Source: Moorena bouillonii PNG (lineage in GTDB: Bacteria > Cyanobacteriota > Cyanobacteriia > Cyanobacteriales > Coleofasciculaceae). Taken from it: a DNA stretch of 55,830 bases. Positions within the stretch are counted from its first letter, which is position 1, and every line of letters begins with the position of its first letter. Location of the stretch: NCBI RefSeq assembly GCF_001942495.1, contig NZ_MKZS01000001.1, positions 715,297 to 771,126 on the forward strand, in the 5' to 3' direction. This document shows, piece after piece, positions 1-9,987 of this stretch. Below the pieces are notes generated by a model, which did not search any database, was not told the DNA's origin, and was given only the letters and a program-made list of their open reading frames with translations. The translations under genes were made by a program, and so were the position numbers.

Positions 1-82
1 CTCCCGACTCCCGCCTCCCGACTCCCGACTCCCGACTCCCGACTCCCGACTCCCTACTCCCTACTCCCTACTCCCTATTCCC
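1..82. repeat. Heptamer tandem array (CTCCCGA/CTCCCTA)
   Basis: About eleven units of 7 bases, drifting from CTCCCGA to CTCCCTA. It begins at the window edge, so its true length is unknown. It belongs to the class of 7-bp tandem arrays that recur through this window. Confidence 0.9.
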
Positions 83-103
83 TTTGTTATACCGGACTTA
101 ATA

Positions 104-1078
104 TTACTCAAAACTAACCGATATTTCTACCTTGTCTTTTGGATCTAATCCAATATATTGAGCACGAATAGTAGTACCAGATTTAACAGGAACTAGGGGA
201 GTCATGGAGCCTAAAGACAGTAAATCGCCTTTCTTCAAAACTTTACCTGATGCCTTCAAAGAATCTTTTAACCAAAGTACTACCTGTAACGGATTCCCTA
301 ATAAAGCACTACTTTTACCAACAGCTAACTGATTGCCAGCCTTATCTACCATTACAATCTTGATATTTTTTAATCGTTCTTCCCAATCAGGGGTAGCAGA
401 TAAAGGAATCGGTGTTCCTAAAACTCCCAAGCGAGCACCGACATTAATGGCTGCCAAAGCAGTGCCATTAAGACTCACTTTTGGGTCATAAACTAAATCT
501 GGTAGTTCCATGAAGGGAATGACGGCATCAAGAGCAGCTAAAGCTTCCTTAGGGGTAGTAGCACTATTAATTTCATCGCTACCAACTCTAACCATTAAGT
601 CTCCTTCATATACAGGTCGAGCACCAAAGTTGGCAGGGACAACCGCTCCACTTTTGAGCAACATTTTTTCGAGAAGTACACCTCGTAAGGGTTCAGAGAC
701 TTTGAAGCGCTGTTGAGCAGCAGGATTAGTCAGTCCAGCTTTGTAACCTACAACGTTTCCTAAACTAGAGCTCAACTGTTGTACAAATTGGTCTTGCAAA
801 GCCTGAGCTTGTTCAAGGGTTAGCTTAGTCGCAACTGCTCTAGCTGGGGTTTTGTTGAGATAGCTAGTTGTCAATTCCTCCACCAGACGACTATCAGGGG
901 TTTGATCTAAAACTTTAGTAGGAGAGCTACTAGTTGAGTTGGAGTTCTTTTTAGCCCCAGTGAGGTTGCAGCTTGGCAGATATAGAACCGAAGCCAATAG
1001 TAAAATTGCTAGGGAAATAGATTTGATATGTTGCATGGTGTTGCTAGAGCTGTTTTCATGATTCAAACCATTTGGCAT
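104..1078 (-). CDS. 2-keto-4-pentenoate hydratase/FAA-fold lipoprotein
   Basis: The body resembles the 2-keto-4-pentenoate hydratase (MhpD-like) branch of the fumarylacetoacetate hydrolase fold: the stretches VGYKAGLTNPAAQQRF, SEPLRGVLLE, YEGDLMVRV and AVIPFMELPDLV follow the family pattern of hydratases acting on 2-hydroxydienoates. Unusually, the N terminus has a hydrophobic segment (SISLAILLLASVLYLPSC) that reads as a lipoprotein signal with Cys near residue 37, so the enzyme should be membrane-anchored outside the cytoplasm. An internal ATG at 1036 (MQHIKSIS) gives a more normal signal peptide and may be the true start. No pathway partner is adjacent, so the substrate is unknown. Family assignment is fairly secure; activity is inferred. 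Confidence 0.8.
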   Translation of the reverse strand: MPNGLNHENSSSNTMQHIKSISLAILLLASVLYLPSCNLTGAKKNSNSTSSSPTKVLDQTPDSRLVEELTTSYLNKTPARAVATKLTLEQAQALQDQFVQQLSSSLGNVVGYKAGLTNPAAQQRFKVSEPLRGVLLEKMLLKSGAVVPANFGARPVYEGDLMVRVGSDEINSATTPKEALAALDAVIPFMELPDLVYDPKVSLNGTALAAINVGARLGVLGTPIPLSATPDWEERLKNIKIVMVDKAGNQLAVGKSSALLGNPLQVVLWLKDSLKASGKVLKKGDLLSLGSMTPLVPVKSGTTIRAQYIGLDPKDKVEISVSFE

Positions 1079-1720
1079 AACTCAAGAGCCGAAAATTGCT
1101 TTAGTTCCATTTTGTGGTGTTACTTCTGAGTTACAGAAGGGGAAGTATACATATAGAGAATTCACGACCAAGAGGAGGTAACCATAAGCGTAGACAAAAG
1201 CTTATCAAAAAGCGTACACAAAGGCGGGATGATTTCAGCTTATCCCATCACTGAATCAAGACACTAGTTGATCACGACTTTCGGCGAGCTAATCAGCAAT
1301 CGGTAGTGTTGACGGTTAACTGTTAACGGTTGACTGAATACACTCAGCCATCAACGGGAAATCCCATTCCCTGTCTTCGAGGATCAGCTTCAAGAGATTA
1401 TTAGTCCAAGTCAGATCATGTCCGGTTTAACACTGATCTCGGAACATCTGAAATGTTTAAGTGGAGTGTGAGCGTCTCACTGACTAGCCTATAGTCAGCT
1501 AGCAAAATCCTTACACTACAAAATAACAAGTAACAAGTAACGAGTAATAAGTAACAAGTCACAATTTCCCTGAATACGAAGTGATTAAGAGGTGCGCGCC
1601 CGTTCGCGCCCCGCGTTTGGCTTTGCCTAAAGGTGCGCGAATTTAATTCTTAATGGGTCAAGCGCACCTCCGGACTTGCTCTCATACCTTGGCGATTAGG
1701 AAATATATCAATAAGTAAAA
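1079..1720. other. Intergenic region with small repeats
   Basis: No convincing gene. It holds AACAAGT heptamers (about 1523-1560), an inverted stretch GTTAACTGTTAAC near 1314, and a GGTGCGCG...GCGCACC palindromic repeat at about 1590-1670 related to the element at 55735-55775. The upstream region of the hybrid kinase at 1721 lies here, but no promoter can be named with confidence. Confidence 0.5.
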
Positions 1721-3370
1721 ATGAACCAATCACCAAACACTGGAACAATTTTAATCGTTGATGATAATCCCAATAATTTATCAGTTCTCTACAAAACTTT
1801 GGAAAGTGCTGGGTTTAAAGTCAGAGTAGAAATGGATGGTGAAGGAACTATTGAACAAGTAGAATATGAACCACCTGATCTCATATTGTTAGATGTAAAT
1901 ATGCCAGGTATTGATGGATTTGAAACCTGTAAAAAACTAAAAAATAATCCAATATCTAAAGATATTCCAATAATTTTTATGACCGCGTTTGCTGATATAA
2001 ACCATAAGATAAAAGGATTATCTTATGGTGCAGTAGACTATATCCCAAAACCCTTTGAACAAGAAGAGGTATTAGCTAGAGTCAGGCTCCATTTAAAACT
2101 CAATTGTTTAAGCAAAACCCTTGCTGAACAAAATGCCTATCTCCAAGAGGCTAAACAAAAAGCAGAAGTAGCTAACCAAGCCAAGAGTGAATTCCTAGCT
2201 AACATGAGTCATGAACTCCGTACTCCCCTAAACGGTATTATAGGATATGCTCAAATTCTCCAACGTGAGGCGGCTTTAGCCGCCTCCAAAGGTGAACGAA
2301 ATTTAACTGCCAAGCAACTGGAAGGCTTAAAAATTATTCAGAAAAGCGGTAGCCATTTGTTGACTTTGATCAACGATATCTTAGACTTTTCCAAAATCGA
2401 AGCTGGCAAAATGGCACTGTATTCCACAGAATTTAATTTACCAACCTTCTTAGAGGAAGTTGTGGGAATCATCCGCATGCGAGCTAGTGAAAAAGATATT
2501 GTGTTGAGATTTGAAGAAAAAAGTAATTTACCAACTGGTGTTAAGGCAGACGATAAACGGCTCCGACAGGTACTGATCAACTTGTTAGACAATGCAGTCA
2601 AATTTACCGACCAAGGCAATGTAACTTTCAACGTTGGAGTGATTCAAGACCAAAACCCTACCTCCCTTGATCAGGGGAAAGATTCCAAAATCCAACATCG
2701 GACGATTCGCTTTGAGGTGATTGATACCGGGATAGGAATTAGCCCTCAACAATTAGATAATATTTTCCAACCCTTTGAACAAACGGGGGATAGCAAATAT
2801 CGGGCAGCTGGAAGCGGCTTAGGCTTAGCCATATCTCGGCAGTTGGTGGAATTGATGGGAAGCCAACTAAACGTTAAAAGCGAGTTAAGTAAGGGGTCAA
2901 TGTTTTGGTTTGATGTTGCCTTACCTGTGGTTAAAGTTACCGAAGCAAAACGGAATATTGCAGGTCAAGTGATGGGTTACCACGGAAAACGACGCAAACT
3001 GCTAGTGGTGGATGATAACAAAGAAAATCGGTTGGTATTACTCAACATGCTTGAACCGTTAGGCTTTGAGGTGGTAACGGCAGAAAATGGTCAGCAGGGA
3101 TTGGATGTCGCCATAGCGATCCGACCCGATCTGATTTTGACTGATTTATTCATGCCGGTCAAAACTGCTTTTACCATGGTGCCAGAAATTCGGGAAATAC
3201 CCGATCTGAAAAATGTGCCGATCATTGCCCTTTCAGCCCGTACTTTTGACATAGTCCAGAAGCAGAGTCAGATGCTGGGCTGTGAAGGTTTTATACCGAA
3301 ACCCGTTGACCAGGATCAGTTACTTGCTTTGTTGGAGCAGCTGTTGCAATTGGAGTGGGTTGATGACTGA
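1721..3370 (+). CDS. Hybrid response regulator-histidine kinase (REC-HisKA-HATPase-REC)
   Basis: A cytoplasmic two-component hybrid without membrane segments. Domain order: receiver 1 (residues 9-125, acidic pocket VDD, phospho-acceptor D58 in [10 protein letters not shown]110 in IPKPF), short coiled linker, HisKA with H164 in [12 protein letters not shown], HATPase_c (N box around N287, DTGIG at 335, GSGLGLA at 364), receiver 2 (D475 in LILTDLFMP). It ends in LLQLEWVD, a tail shared by every kinase of this cluster, which suggests tandem duplication. An N-terminal receiver makes it a likely relay node rather than a direct sensor. A 20-bp hairpin (2267-2286) sits in frame inside the dimerisation domain as a probable repeat insertion. 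The signal is unknown. Confidence 0.93.
   Translation: MNQSPNTGTILIVDDNPNNLSVLYKTLESAGFKVRVEMDGEGTIEQVEYEPPDLILLDVNMPGIDGFETCKKLKNNPISKDIPIIFMTAFADINHKIKGLSYGAVDYIPKPFEQEEVLARVRLHLKLNCLSKTLAEQNAYLQEAKQKAEVANQAKSEFLANMSHELRTPLNGIIGYAQILQREAALAASKGERNLTAKQLEGLKIIQKSGSHLLTLINDILDFSKIEAGKMALYSTEFNLPTFLEEVVGIIRMRASEKDIVLRFEEKSNLPTGVKADDKRLRQVLINLLDNAVKFTDQGNVTFNVGVIQDQNPTSLDQGKDSKIQHRTIRFEVIDTGIGISPQQLDNIFQPFEQTGDSKYRAAGSGLGLAISRQLVELMGSQLNVKSELSKGSMFWFDVALPVVKVTEAKRNIAGQVMGYHGKRRKLLVVDDNKENRLVLLNMLEPLGFEVVTAENGQQGLDVAIAIRPDLILTDLFMPVKTAFTMVPEIREIPDLKNVPIIALSARTFDIVQKQSQMLGCEGFIPKPVDQDQLLALLEQLLQLEWVDD
2267..2286. repeat. Palindrome inside the kinase HisKA domain
   Basis: GAGGCGGCT and AGCCGCCTC form a perfect 9-bp stem around TT. 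It encodes part of [10 protein letters not shown], just after the first HisKA helix, where the paralogues at 5862, 9988 and 12378 have unrelated sequence of varying length. It reads as a small hairpin repeat accepted in frame. Confidence 0.6.
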
Positions 3371-3996
3371 GGTACTGTAATATCAAGTTTGGTTGAATAC
3401 CCATAATTAAGGAGAAGGTGGGAAGTTGGTTCGTGTGGGAAGTGTGGGGAGATGGGGAAATGGGGAAATAGGGTAGATTTTTATTAAAGGTAATTATCCT
3501 GACATGATATGAGACCAATTTTCGTAAGCATTCAGCATATGCGCTACGCCCATATGCTTACCTTTCCCTTTTAACCTTTAACTTTTTTGAGATTTATTAA
3601 GTTACTCAGGTATTTTTAAAAAAAGTATAAGACTAAATCATTTCATGTCCGAGAGGATCGGTATTGTAATATGTTGGGAATAGGTATTAGGTATTAGGTA
3701 ATTGTGATTACTCCTGTAGGATTAGTTATTACCCATTACCTATTATCCATTACTTACTATAGTAGTTTTAAATTCGGTGAAGTACTTTCGTCTTGGGTTA
3801 ATGGGAGTAGGGAGTAGGGAGTAGGGAGTAGGGAGTAGGAATGGGTGCATCTCAATGGATGAAATTATGCAAGAGTGAGATTCACCCAATAATTGACGCA
3901 AACACTATCAGAAAAATACTTTTGCAAGAGGTTTATTCACACAGTACTGGATAATATCATACTAAAGGACTTGATAAGTGTAACGGTTAAAGACTT
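3371..3996. other. Intergenic region with repeats
   Basis: No supported gene. It contains a GTAAGCATTCAGCATATG...CATATGCTTA inverted repeat (about 3524-3562), GTATTAG/CATTACC heptamer-like tracts (3680-3760), and five GGGAGTA units (about 3804-3840). A short open frame overlapping the next gene's start lacks coding character. Confidence 0.5.
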
Positions 3997-5391
3997 ATGC
4001 GACGACGGGAATTCAATCAACTCCCTTGGTTTTTCCTTGGTTTGGGATTGGCTAACTGTACTCACAATTTCCAATCATTAAGACAATCATCAAGACAATC
4101 ATCAACCTTTGACACAGCTAAAACACTTAGCATCTGGTGGCAACAGGGTTTTTATCCAGAAGAAACGGATGCACTCCGGACAATCATCGACAAGTGGGAA
4201 AAAAACAGTGGGATTAAAGTTCAATTAGTCATCATACCTCAGAAGGATATTCTCAAAGAAATCGAGAGTGCGATCGCATCAGGTAACCCTCCTGACATTT
4301 TCTATGCAGGGGTAGCAGACTTGACCATTATTCCCCGTCTGGCATGGAATAATCAACTGGTAGATGTGTCTGATGTGATACAGCCTCTGAAAAACTGGTA
4401 CAGTGAAGGGGTTCTGGCTGGAGTCAATTATCAAAACAAAGTTGCTAAAAAACGTAGCTACTATGCTGTACCAATTATGCAATCAGCCATCCATATTCAC
4501 TACTGGCAAGACATCCTGACCGAGATTGGTCAGGCAAAGGGGTCAATTCCCAGAGATTGGCAGGGATTTTGGCGGTTTTGGGAGGAGGTTCAGGGACAAT
4601 TGCGTCAGAGCAGTTATCCCAATATGTATAGTATCGGCATGCCTATGTCCCTGAGCTTAGATACCTACAACAATTTTGAGCAATTTCTAGAAGCCTACAA
4701 TGTCAAACTAATTGATAAAAATGGCAAGTTACGCTTAGACGACTCCCAAGTTAAGCAAGGCATTGAGGCAGCTCTAAGGCAATATACCCGTTTTTATATC
4801 AATAAGAATGTGCCACCGGATGCCGTAGATTGGGATAATACAGGCAACAATGTAACGTTACTCAGCCGCACTAGCCTGATGACGGTCAATCATACTCTCT
4901 CAGTTCCAGGTTCCCAACGACAAGATCCTGAAATTTACACCAAGCAACTTTCTACAGTTAAGTGGCCCAATAAACCTAGTGGGGAACTGATGAGATTCAT
5001 CATAGAGATCAAACAGGTCATTCTCTTTAAAGCCTCCACAAAACAGGAGTATGCCAAGAATTTTCTCTCATATTTGGCACAACCGCAAAACTTACAAGCC
5101 TACACAGAAGGGTCTCAGGGTCGATACTTACCCGTGATGCCGAAACTGTTTGAAAAACCCTTTTGGAAAAATCCCAGTGATCCTCATATTTCTGTGGCGC
5201 TACAGCAGTTACAAAACACCCGACCAGCTTATCAAGTGTTAAACCCAGCTTATAGTGAAGTGGCTGCTCAAAACGTTTGGGGGGAAGTGATTAGAAAAAT
5301 TGTGGTGGATAATTTGTCAATTAAGCAAGCAACTAATCGAGCTATTGATAAAATTAATAAAATTTTTTCTAATTGGTATAAACCTAGTTAG
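3997..5391 (+). CDS. ABC-type sugar solute-binding lipoprotein (extracellular family 1)
   Basis: Family 1 extracellular solute-binding protein. The N terminus MRRREFNQLPWFFLGLGLANC is a short signal with a lipobox ending LANC, so the mature protein should be tethered outside the inner membrane. The pattern LSIWWQQGFYPEE...IIDKWEKNSGIKVQLVII, GNPPDIFYAG and YYAVPI is typical of carbohydrate-binding members, and the 464-residue length fits. No permease or ATPase gene lies nearby; the gene is flanked by hybrid kinases. I infer that it may serve a kinase as ligand-presenting partner rather than, or besides, transport. A paralogue reduced to its two ends lies at 9366-9605. The ATG is chosen because the signal peptide begins there. 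Confidence 0.88.
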   Translation: MRRREFNQLPWFFLGLGLANCTHNFQSLRQSSRQSSTFDTAKTLSIWWQQGFYPEETDALRTIIDKWEKNSGIKVQLVIIPQKDILKEIESAIASGNPPDIFYAGVADLTIIPRLAWNNQLVDVSDVIQPLKNWYSEGVLAGVNYQNKVAKKRSYYAVPIMQSAIHIHYWQDILTEIGQAKGSIPRDWQGFWRFWEEVQGQLRQSSYPNMYSIGMPMSLSLDTYNNFEQFLEAYNVKLIDKNGKLRLDDSQVKQGIEAALRQYTRFYINKNVPPDAVDWDNTGNNVTLLSRTSLMTVNHTLSVPGSQRQDPEIYTKQLSTVKWPNKPSGELMRFIIEIKQVILFKASTKQEYAKNFLSYLAQPQNLQAYTEGSQGRYLPVMPKLFEKPFWKNPSDPHISVALQQLQNTRPAYQVLNPAYSEVAAQNVWGEVIRKIVVDNLSIKQATNRAIDKINKIFSNWYKPS

Positions 5392-5861
5392 ATTATTCGT
5401 TATCACAATAATTGTTATCGCATTCTTATTTTAATTTTGAAGATAAGATTGATATAAAAAGGGAACAGGTAACAGGGTCGATATATCGTAATTACGATGG
5501 AGTTTTTGGTGTTATGAGCAAGGGATATAGCGCCGCCCTGCATCCCTTAAAACCATCTTTATAGCATGCCTGTTGTCTGTTGCCTGTTGTCTGTTGCCTG
5601 TTGTCTGTTGCCTGTTGCCTGTTGCCTTAAAAAGATAAGCAATGTCACTCAAAGGTTGCTGATAATTGCTATAGTTATGAGTCAGGTGTTGCATTAAATT
5701 ATATTATAGCACCTCAAGTAGCGTGGCCATAGGCCAATGCTGATAGCACCTCAAGTAGCGTGGCCATTCGCGTAGCGTGGCCATAGGCCAAGGCCAAGGC
5801 TGATAGCTCAGTCCCTACAAAGGATTGAGTTGACGCAAAAAGCTAAATTTTAGAGCTTATT
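5392..5861. other. Intergenic region with heptamers and GTAGCGTGGCC repeats
   Basis: No gene supported. It contains eight or so TGTTGCC/TGTTGTC heptamers (5573-5627) and two direct copies of an ACCTCAAGTAGCGTGGCC...AGGCCA unit (about 5711-5800), the same family as the 39-bp array at 48.8 kb. Confidence 0.6.
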
Positions 5862-8345
5862 ATGATTGTTATGATCAAATTAACTCAAAAAACATTACTG
5901 TCAAAGCTGGTCAATTACTTTTCACTTTTATCAGTTGTTACGGTAACTATTGTAGCCATTACTGCTTATAGTTTAGCTAGAAAAGCTCTCAAACAATCTG
6001 TCTTTGATCGACTCAGTGTTGCTGTGTCTATCAAATCTGCTGAACTCAATCAATGGTTTAACAATCAGCGCCAAGATGTGCTGTTATCGGCTCAGTTACC
6101 AGAAATCCGAAGACAAGCCGAGGTCTTGCTGAGCAGCAAAAGGTCTCAAACCAGGTCAAGAGATTATCAAATCGCCTATAATAGCATTTCAGAATACCTG
6201 ACTGATTTAGCTGCCATTAAGCCTAATCTACGAGAAATTTCCCTGCTCACAACTGGTGGGATTATCATTTTTTCAACTAACAAAACTTTGGAGGGCAACT
6301 ATCAACCCCTTGGTGCGACTACTACTTACTTCACCCGAGATCAAACGGACATTAAGCCAACGTTTTATAGCTCTTCAAGAACAGGCAAAACAGCCATCAC
6401 TTTTGCCACACCCGTCCTTAACCAATCCGGTAACCGTATAGGAGTGATTTCCATTACTCTCGATCTTCAAGAAGTTGATAACCTAATTCGAGACCGTACT
6501 GGCTTAGGTAAGAGTGGCGAAACCTATCTAGTCGGTCGATTGGAACGAAAAAATATATTCATCGCCTCAGGTCAGTTTGAGAATCAAAAATACTCTGACG
6601 GAGTTAGTAGTTTGGGTATTGATAACGCTACCCAAGGAAAAAATAGTGCTGGACTTTATCGAAATTACGATGGGATACCTGTTATCGGTGTGTATCACTG
6701 GTTGGAGAAACAGAACCTGGCGTTACTAGCTGAGATCTCTCAGCAAGAAGCTTTTGCTCCTGCTCGTCGGCTAGCTGGGAACATTGTGCTGATTGGATTG
6801 AGTTCTACTGGACTGCTCCTAGTAGGAGTTTATCTACTATCAAGCCAGATTACCAAACCGATTCGGGCAATCACAGAGGCAGCTATTCAGGTAGCTAGTG
6901 GCAATCTAAACCATAAAGCTCCTGTGTTGAGTGACGATGAAACTGGAGTGTTGGCTCAGTCATTTAACCAGATGGCACAGCAATTGCAGGATTCTTTTAC
7001 GGCTCTAGAGAAAACGAATCAGGGTTTAGAAATCCGAGTGCAAGAACGTACTGTGGAATTAGGGAAAGCTAAAGAAGCTGCGGAAGTTGCTAACCAAGCT
7101 AAAAGCCAATTTTTAGCTAACATCAGCCATGAATTGCGCACTCCCCTCAATAGCATCTTAGGCTATGCCAGAATTCTCCAGCGCGATACAGCTAAAGTTG
7201 CTACCCAAAACGATGACGTGAAGGGCAGCACCCCAAGGAGCGATCGCAATTTAAGACAGCAGCAAATACAAGGTTTAAAAATTATAGAGCAAAGTGGAAC
7301 CTATCTATTGACCCTAATTAACGATCTCTTAGACTTCTCTAAAATCGAAGCCCGTAAGATGGAACTCTACCCCCGTGAGGTTCATTTTCCAAGCTTCTTG
7401 GAAGGGGTAGTTGGTATTATCCGCATGGGAGCTAATGAAAAAAATATATTGTTTAACTATAAAACTCAAGGTAACCTACCCACAGGGGTTAAGTTAGATC
7501 AGAAAAGGTTACGACAGGTTTTACTCAATCTATTAGGTAATGCAGTTAAATTTACTGACCAAGGTAATGTCACATTTAATGTTGGAGTCATTGAGAAACA
7601 AAACTCTATTTTAGGAATATCGAAGTCTTCCAACACCAGGATTCAAGGGGGAGATTATAACATCCATTCTCGGACGATTCGCTTTGAGGTCATCGATACT
7701 GGCATAGGAATTAGTCCTCAACAGTTAGAGAAAATATTCCAACCCTTTGAACAAGTAGGGGATACCGAGCGTCGGATAGCTGGAGCGGGTTTAGGTTTAG
7801 CGATTAGTCAGCAAATCGTTAACTTGATGGGAAGTAAACTAAAGGTTAAAAGTCAATTGGGCAAAGGTTCAACATTTTGGTTTGATGTTACCTTACCTGT
7901 GATAGATATTGTTGCAAATGCTGAACCAGATATTGCTGTTAAAGGGTTGATTTATAAAGGAAAACGACGTAAATTGTTAGTGGTGGATGACATAACAGAA
8001 AATCGCTTGGTATTGCTAAATATGCTCAAACCTTTGGGTTTTGAAGTGGTATTAGCCCAGAATGCTCAGCAAGCATTGGAGCTGGCCAGGGTAATTGGAC
8101 CTGATCTGATTTTAACGGATTTATTTATGCCTGTTAAAACTGGTTTCACGATGATTCCGGAATTACAACAGATACCAGCAATGAAGAATGTACCAATTAT
8201 TGCCTTCTCTGCTAACAACTGGGATGTTGTGCAGAAGGAAACTCAGAGACTTGGCTGTGATGCTTTTCTGCCAAAACCAGTTGACGAGCAGAAATTATTG
8301 GCATTATTGGAGAAGTATTTACAATTAGAGTGGGTTGATCAATAG
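5862..8345 (+). CDS. Membrane sensor hybrid kinase (dCache-HAMP-HisKA-HATPase-REC)
   Basis: A transmembrane sensor. A first membrane segment (residues about 16-38) and a second (about 303-325) bracket a periplasmic region with dCache character ([41 protein letters not shown]). Then come HAMP ([19 protein letters not shown]), a coiled linker, HisKA ([12 protein letters not shown]), HATPase_c (N box [28 protein letters not shown]) and one receiver (LILTDLFMP acceptor, LPKPVD lysine). The tail YLQLEWVD matches its neighbours. It lies about 470 bp after the solute-binding lipoprotein in the same direction, so a binding-protein-to-dCache signalling pair is plausible but unproven. Length and domains look intact. 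Confidence 0.92.
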   Translation: MIVMIKLTQKTLLSKLVNYFSLLSVVTVTIVAITAYSLARKALKQSVFDRLSVAVSIKSAELNQWFNNQRQDVLLSAQLPEIRRQAEVLLSSKRSQTRSRDYQIAYNSISEYLTDLAAIKPNLREISLLTTGGIIIFSTNKTLEGNYQPLGATTTYFTRDQTDIKPTFYSSSRTGKTAITFATPVLNQSGNRIGVISITLDLQEVDNLIRDRTGLGKSGETYLVGRLERKNIFIASGQFENQKYSDGVSSLGIDNATQGKNSAGLYRNYDGIPVIGVYHWLEKQNLALLAEISQQEAFAPARRLAGNIVLIGLSSTGLLLVGVYLLSSQITKPIRAITEAAIQVASGNLNHKAPVLSDDETGVLAQSFNQMAQQLQDSFTALEKTNQGLEIRVQERTVELGKAKEAAEVANQAKSQFLANISHELRTPLNSILGYARILQRDTAKVATQNDDVKGSTPRSDRNLRQQQIQGLKIIEQSGTYLLTLINDLLDFSKIEARKMELYPREVHFPSFLEGVVGIIRMGANEKNILFNYKTQGNLPTGVKLDQKRLRQVLLNLLGNAVKFTDQGNVTFNVGVIEKQNSILGISKSSNTRIQGGDYNIHSRTIRFEVIDTGIGISPQQLEKIFQPFEQVGDTERRIAGAGLGLAISQQIVNLMGSKLKVKSQLGKGSTFWFDVTLPVIDIVANAEPDIAVKGLIYKGKRRKLLVVDDITENRLVLLNMLKPLGFEVVLAQNAQQALELARVIGPDLILTDLFMPVKTGFTMIPELQQIPAMKNVPIIAFSANNWDVVQKETQRLGCDAFLPKPVDEQKLLALLEKYLQLEWVDQ

Positions 8346-8615
8346 CTGTCGTCAGCAGTCAGCAGTCAGCAGTCAGCAGTCAGCAGTCAGCAGTCAGCAG
8401 TCAGCAGTCAGCAGTCAGCAGTCAGCAGTCAGCAGTCAGCAGTCAGCTTAAAATAAACCTATACAGGCCTATAGCCAGGTTACGGGAACGGGAGAATTTA
8501 AGATTGAGAGATTAATGAGAATTGAAAGTCTGGGGATTTGCCCATCAAAGCTGTTCGCGTAGCACCTCAAGTAGCGCATTAGCTGATAGCTTACACTGTT
8601 TAGTTATCAATAAAA
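8346..8615. repeat. CAGCAGT heptamer array plus composite repeat core
   Basis: About fourteen CAGCAGT units (8351-8447) run into a core, CAGCTTAAAATAAACCTATA...ATGAGAATTGAAAGTC, that recurs at 24220-24290. It is followed by GTTCGCGTAGCACCTCAAGTAGCGC and GCTGATAGC. It looks like a composite, probably non-autonomous, repeat. Confidence 0.7.
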
Positions 8616-9216
8616 TTACTTTTTTAACAGTAATAATGTAGTCAATATCAGCACTAAAATTGCTTCAGTTCCCAAAAGACCGTAGATGGTTTGTCTTTGC
8701 TCAGGGGTGGCGGCAAAATAATCGATAAATACTGTGTAAATAATAAACTGAGAGAGAATTCCCACTAATACCGAGTTGCATTCAAAGAGAGTAGATTAGT
8801 TGGATAGGGAGATGGGGAGATGGGGAGATTGGGAGATGGGGAGATGGGGAGATGGGGAGATTGGGAGATTGGGAGATGGGGAGATTGGGAGATTGGGAGA
8901 TAGGGAGATTGGGAGATGGGGAGATTGGGAGATTGGCGGAAGAGAAAGTTGTACCTTTGACCGCAACTTAGTATAAACACAATCCAATGCCCCAAACTTT
9001 TCGTGCTCCTAGTCCAATCACGGCTACTGTATCGAGAATGCCATAGAAAACATCGCCAATTCTCCAGGTTAAGGGTGTTTCTAACCACGGCATTTCCCCA
9101 AAACCTGCTATATTACCAAAGTGGACAATCGCGCCATAGGCAAAGATAAAGGCGAGGATTCTTAAATAAATGCTCATCCAAGGGCGTTCTGTAGCTTGGA
9201 TCCAATAGTCAACCAT
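8616..9216 (-). pseudogene. Small membrane protein gene broken by an 8-bp minisatellite
   Basis: The 5' part (9216 down to about 8976) encodes a hydrophobic protein, MSIYLRILAFIFAYGAIVHF...GDVFYGILDTVAVIGLGARKVWGIGL. The frame is then lost in a GGGGAGAT/TGGGAGAT array. Beyond the array, in a different frame, the minus strand reads NSVLVGILSQFIIYTVFIDYF...PEQRQTIYGLLGTEAILVLILTTLLLLKK and a stop at 8616-8618. Joined, the halves give one compact membrane protein of about 125 residues with three or four helices. The repeat therefore appears to have interrupted a once intact gene. Function unknown. An alternative ATG at 9177 gives a shorter N terminus. Confidence 0.75.
8795..8960. repeat. 8-bp tandem array (GGGGAGAT/TGGGAGAT)
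   Basis: About eighteen degenerate octamers in the middle of a membrane-protein gene. All frames of this stretch are open because the repeat lacks stops, which produces spurious proline/serine-rich open frames. Confidence 0.85.
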
Positions 9217-9365
9217 AGGTCATACGTCCGTGAAAAAAACTACTTCTGTCCACCTTAAGGATAGTGCTCTTAGGGGCTTATGAGCTTTGGCAAAATGACC
9301 ACGATTGGTTCATCGCAAGGAGTAGAGTTGTGACGTCTGCACAACGGTTTCGAGGTTCAAGAATC

Positions 9366-9605
9366 ATGCAGCGACGCCAATTCACTCGACTATCCTTGTT
9401 CTTATTTGGTCTGGGGTTAGCTGAGTGCAGTAAGAATCAAGTCGAGTCTACTAAAGGATTTACGATAAACCGGGGTAATTCGCTGCGCATCTGGTGGAGT
9501 CAGGGTAAAGCGATTAGAACAATAGTTGTAGATGGTTTGTCTGTGGCGCAAGCTACCAATCAAGCGATCGCACAAATCAAGCAAATTTTTGCTGATTGGA
9601 AGTGA
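9366..9605 (+). pseudogene. Deletion remnant of a solute-binding lipoprotein
   Basis: The product begins MQRRQFTRLSLFLFGLGLAEC and LRIWWSQG, matching the first 50 residues of the binding protein at 3997. It jumps at once to AIRTIVVDGLSVAQATNQAIAQIKQIFADWK, matching that protein's last 30 residues. About 380 middle residues are missing, but the frame stayed open (79 residues). It keeps a lipobox (LAEC), so it might still be made as a tiny lipoprotein. I read it as the scar of a second binding-protein gene. The true start is the ATG at 9366, aligning with the paralogue. Confidence 0.8.
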
Positions 9606-9690
9606 TGATAAGTATTAGTCAATACTCCCTCTGTTGCCCCACTGACGGTCTGTTCCCCCTCTTCCGGAACAGTAACTGGTTTTCTTAGGG

Positions 9691-9982
9691 CAATATTTGC
9701 AGTTAGAGTGGGTATATCAGCCAATATCTCAACAGCCTCTAGCTTGATCACAGGGGTCAAAACCCAGTTGTGATCAACGGTTTGTCGTACCCCCCCCTCA
9801 GGAAATGGAAGTGCTCTATGAATTGGCGATGCTGGGCAGTACGACAAATTAGAATTGCTATGGCTGGAAGAACTTGATGAAAACATACATTCCCAAAGCC
9901 CACCAAACTCAAAAACTTAGCCGGAGGGTTTCAATAAAAAGCAATTGTTACCTTGCTTAAAGACTATCTGCATCTAGAATAA
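9691..9982 (+). pseudogene. Degraded C terminus of a hybrid kinase/response regulator
   Basis: Fragments in shifting frames match the C-terminal end of the neighbouring kinases: QYLQLEWVYQ (9691-9720), PPPQEMEVLYELAMLG (about 9790-9838), EELDE (about 9868) and finally LLKDYLHLE with a stop just before the next gene. Several stops and frame changes intervene. Together with the collapsed binding-protein remnant just upstream it represents the leftovers of a second binding-protein/kinase pair. Confidence 0.7.
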
Positions 9983-9987
9983 ACTCC

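Noticed and set aside
3893-4081. Short open frame overlapping the solute-binding protein start
   Set aside because: It lies mostly inside the real gene in another frame and lacks any family match.
3997-5391. Sugar ABC transporter operon
   Set aside because: No permease or ATPase gene exists on either side; only the binding protein is present.
8765-9088. Proline/serine-rich open frames (PISQSPHLPIS type)
   Set aside because: Pure translation of GGGGAGAT octamers; the same text appears wherever this repeat occurs (23.9 kb and 36.66 kb).
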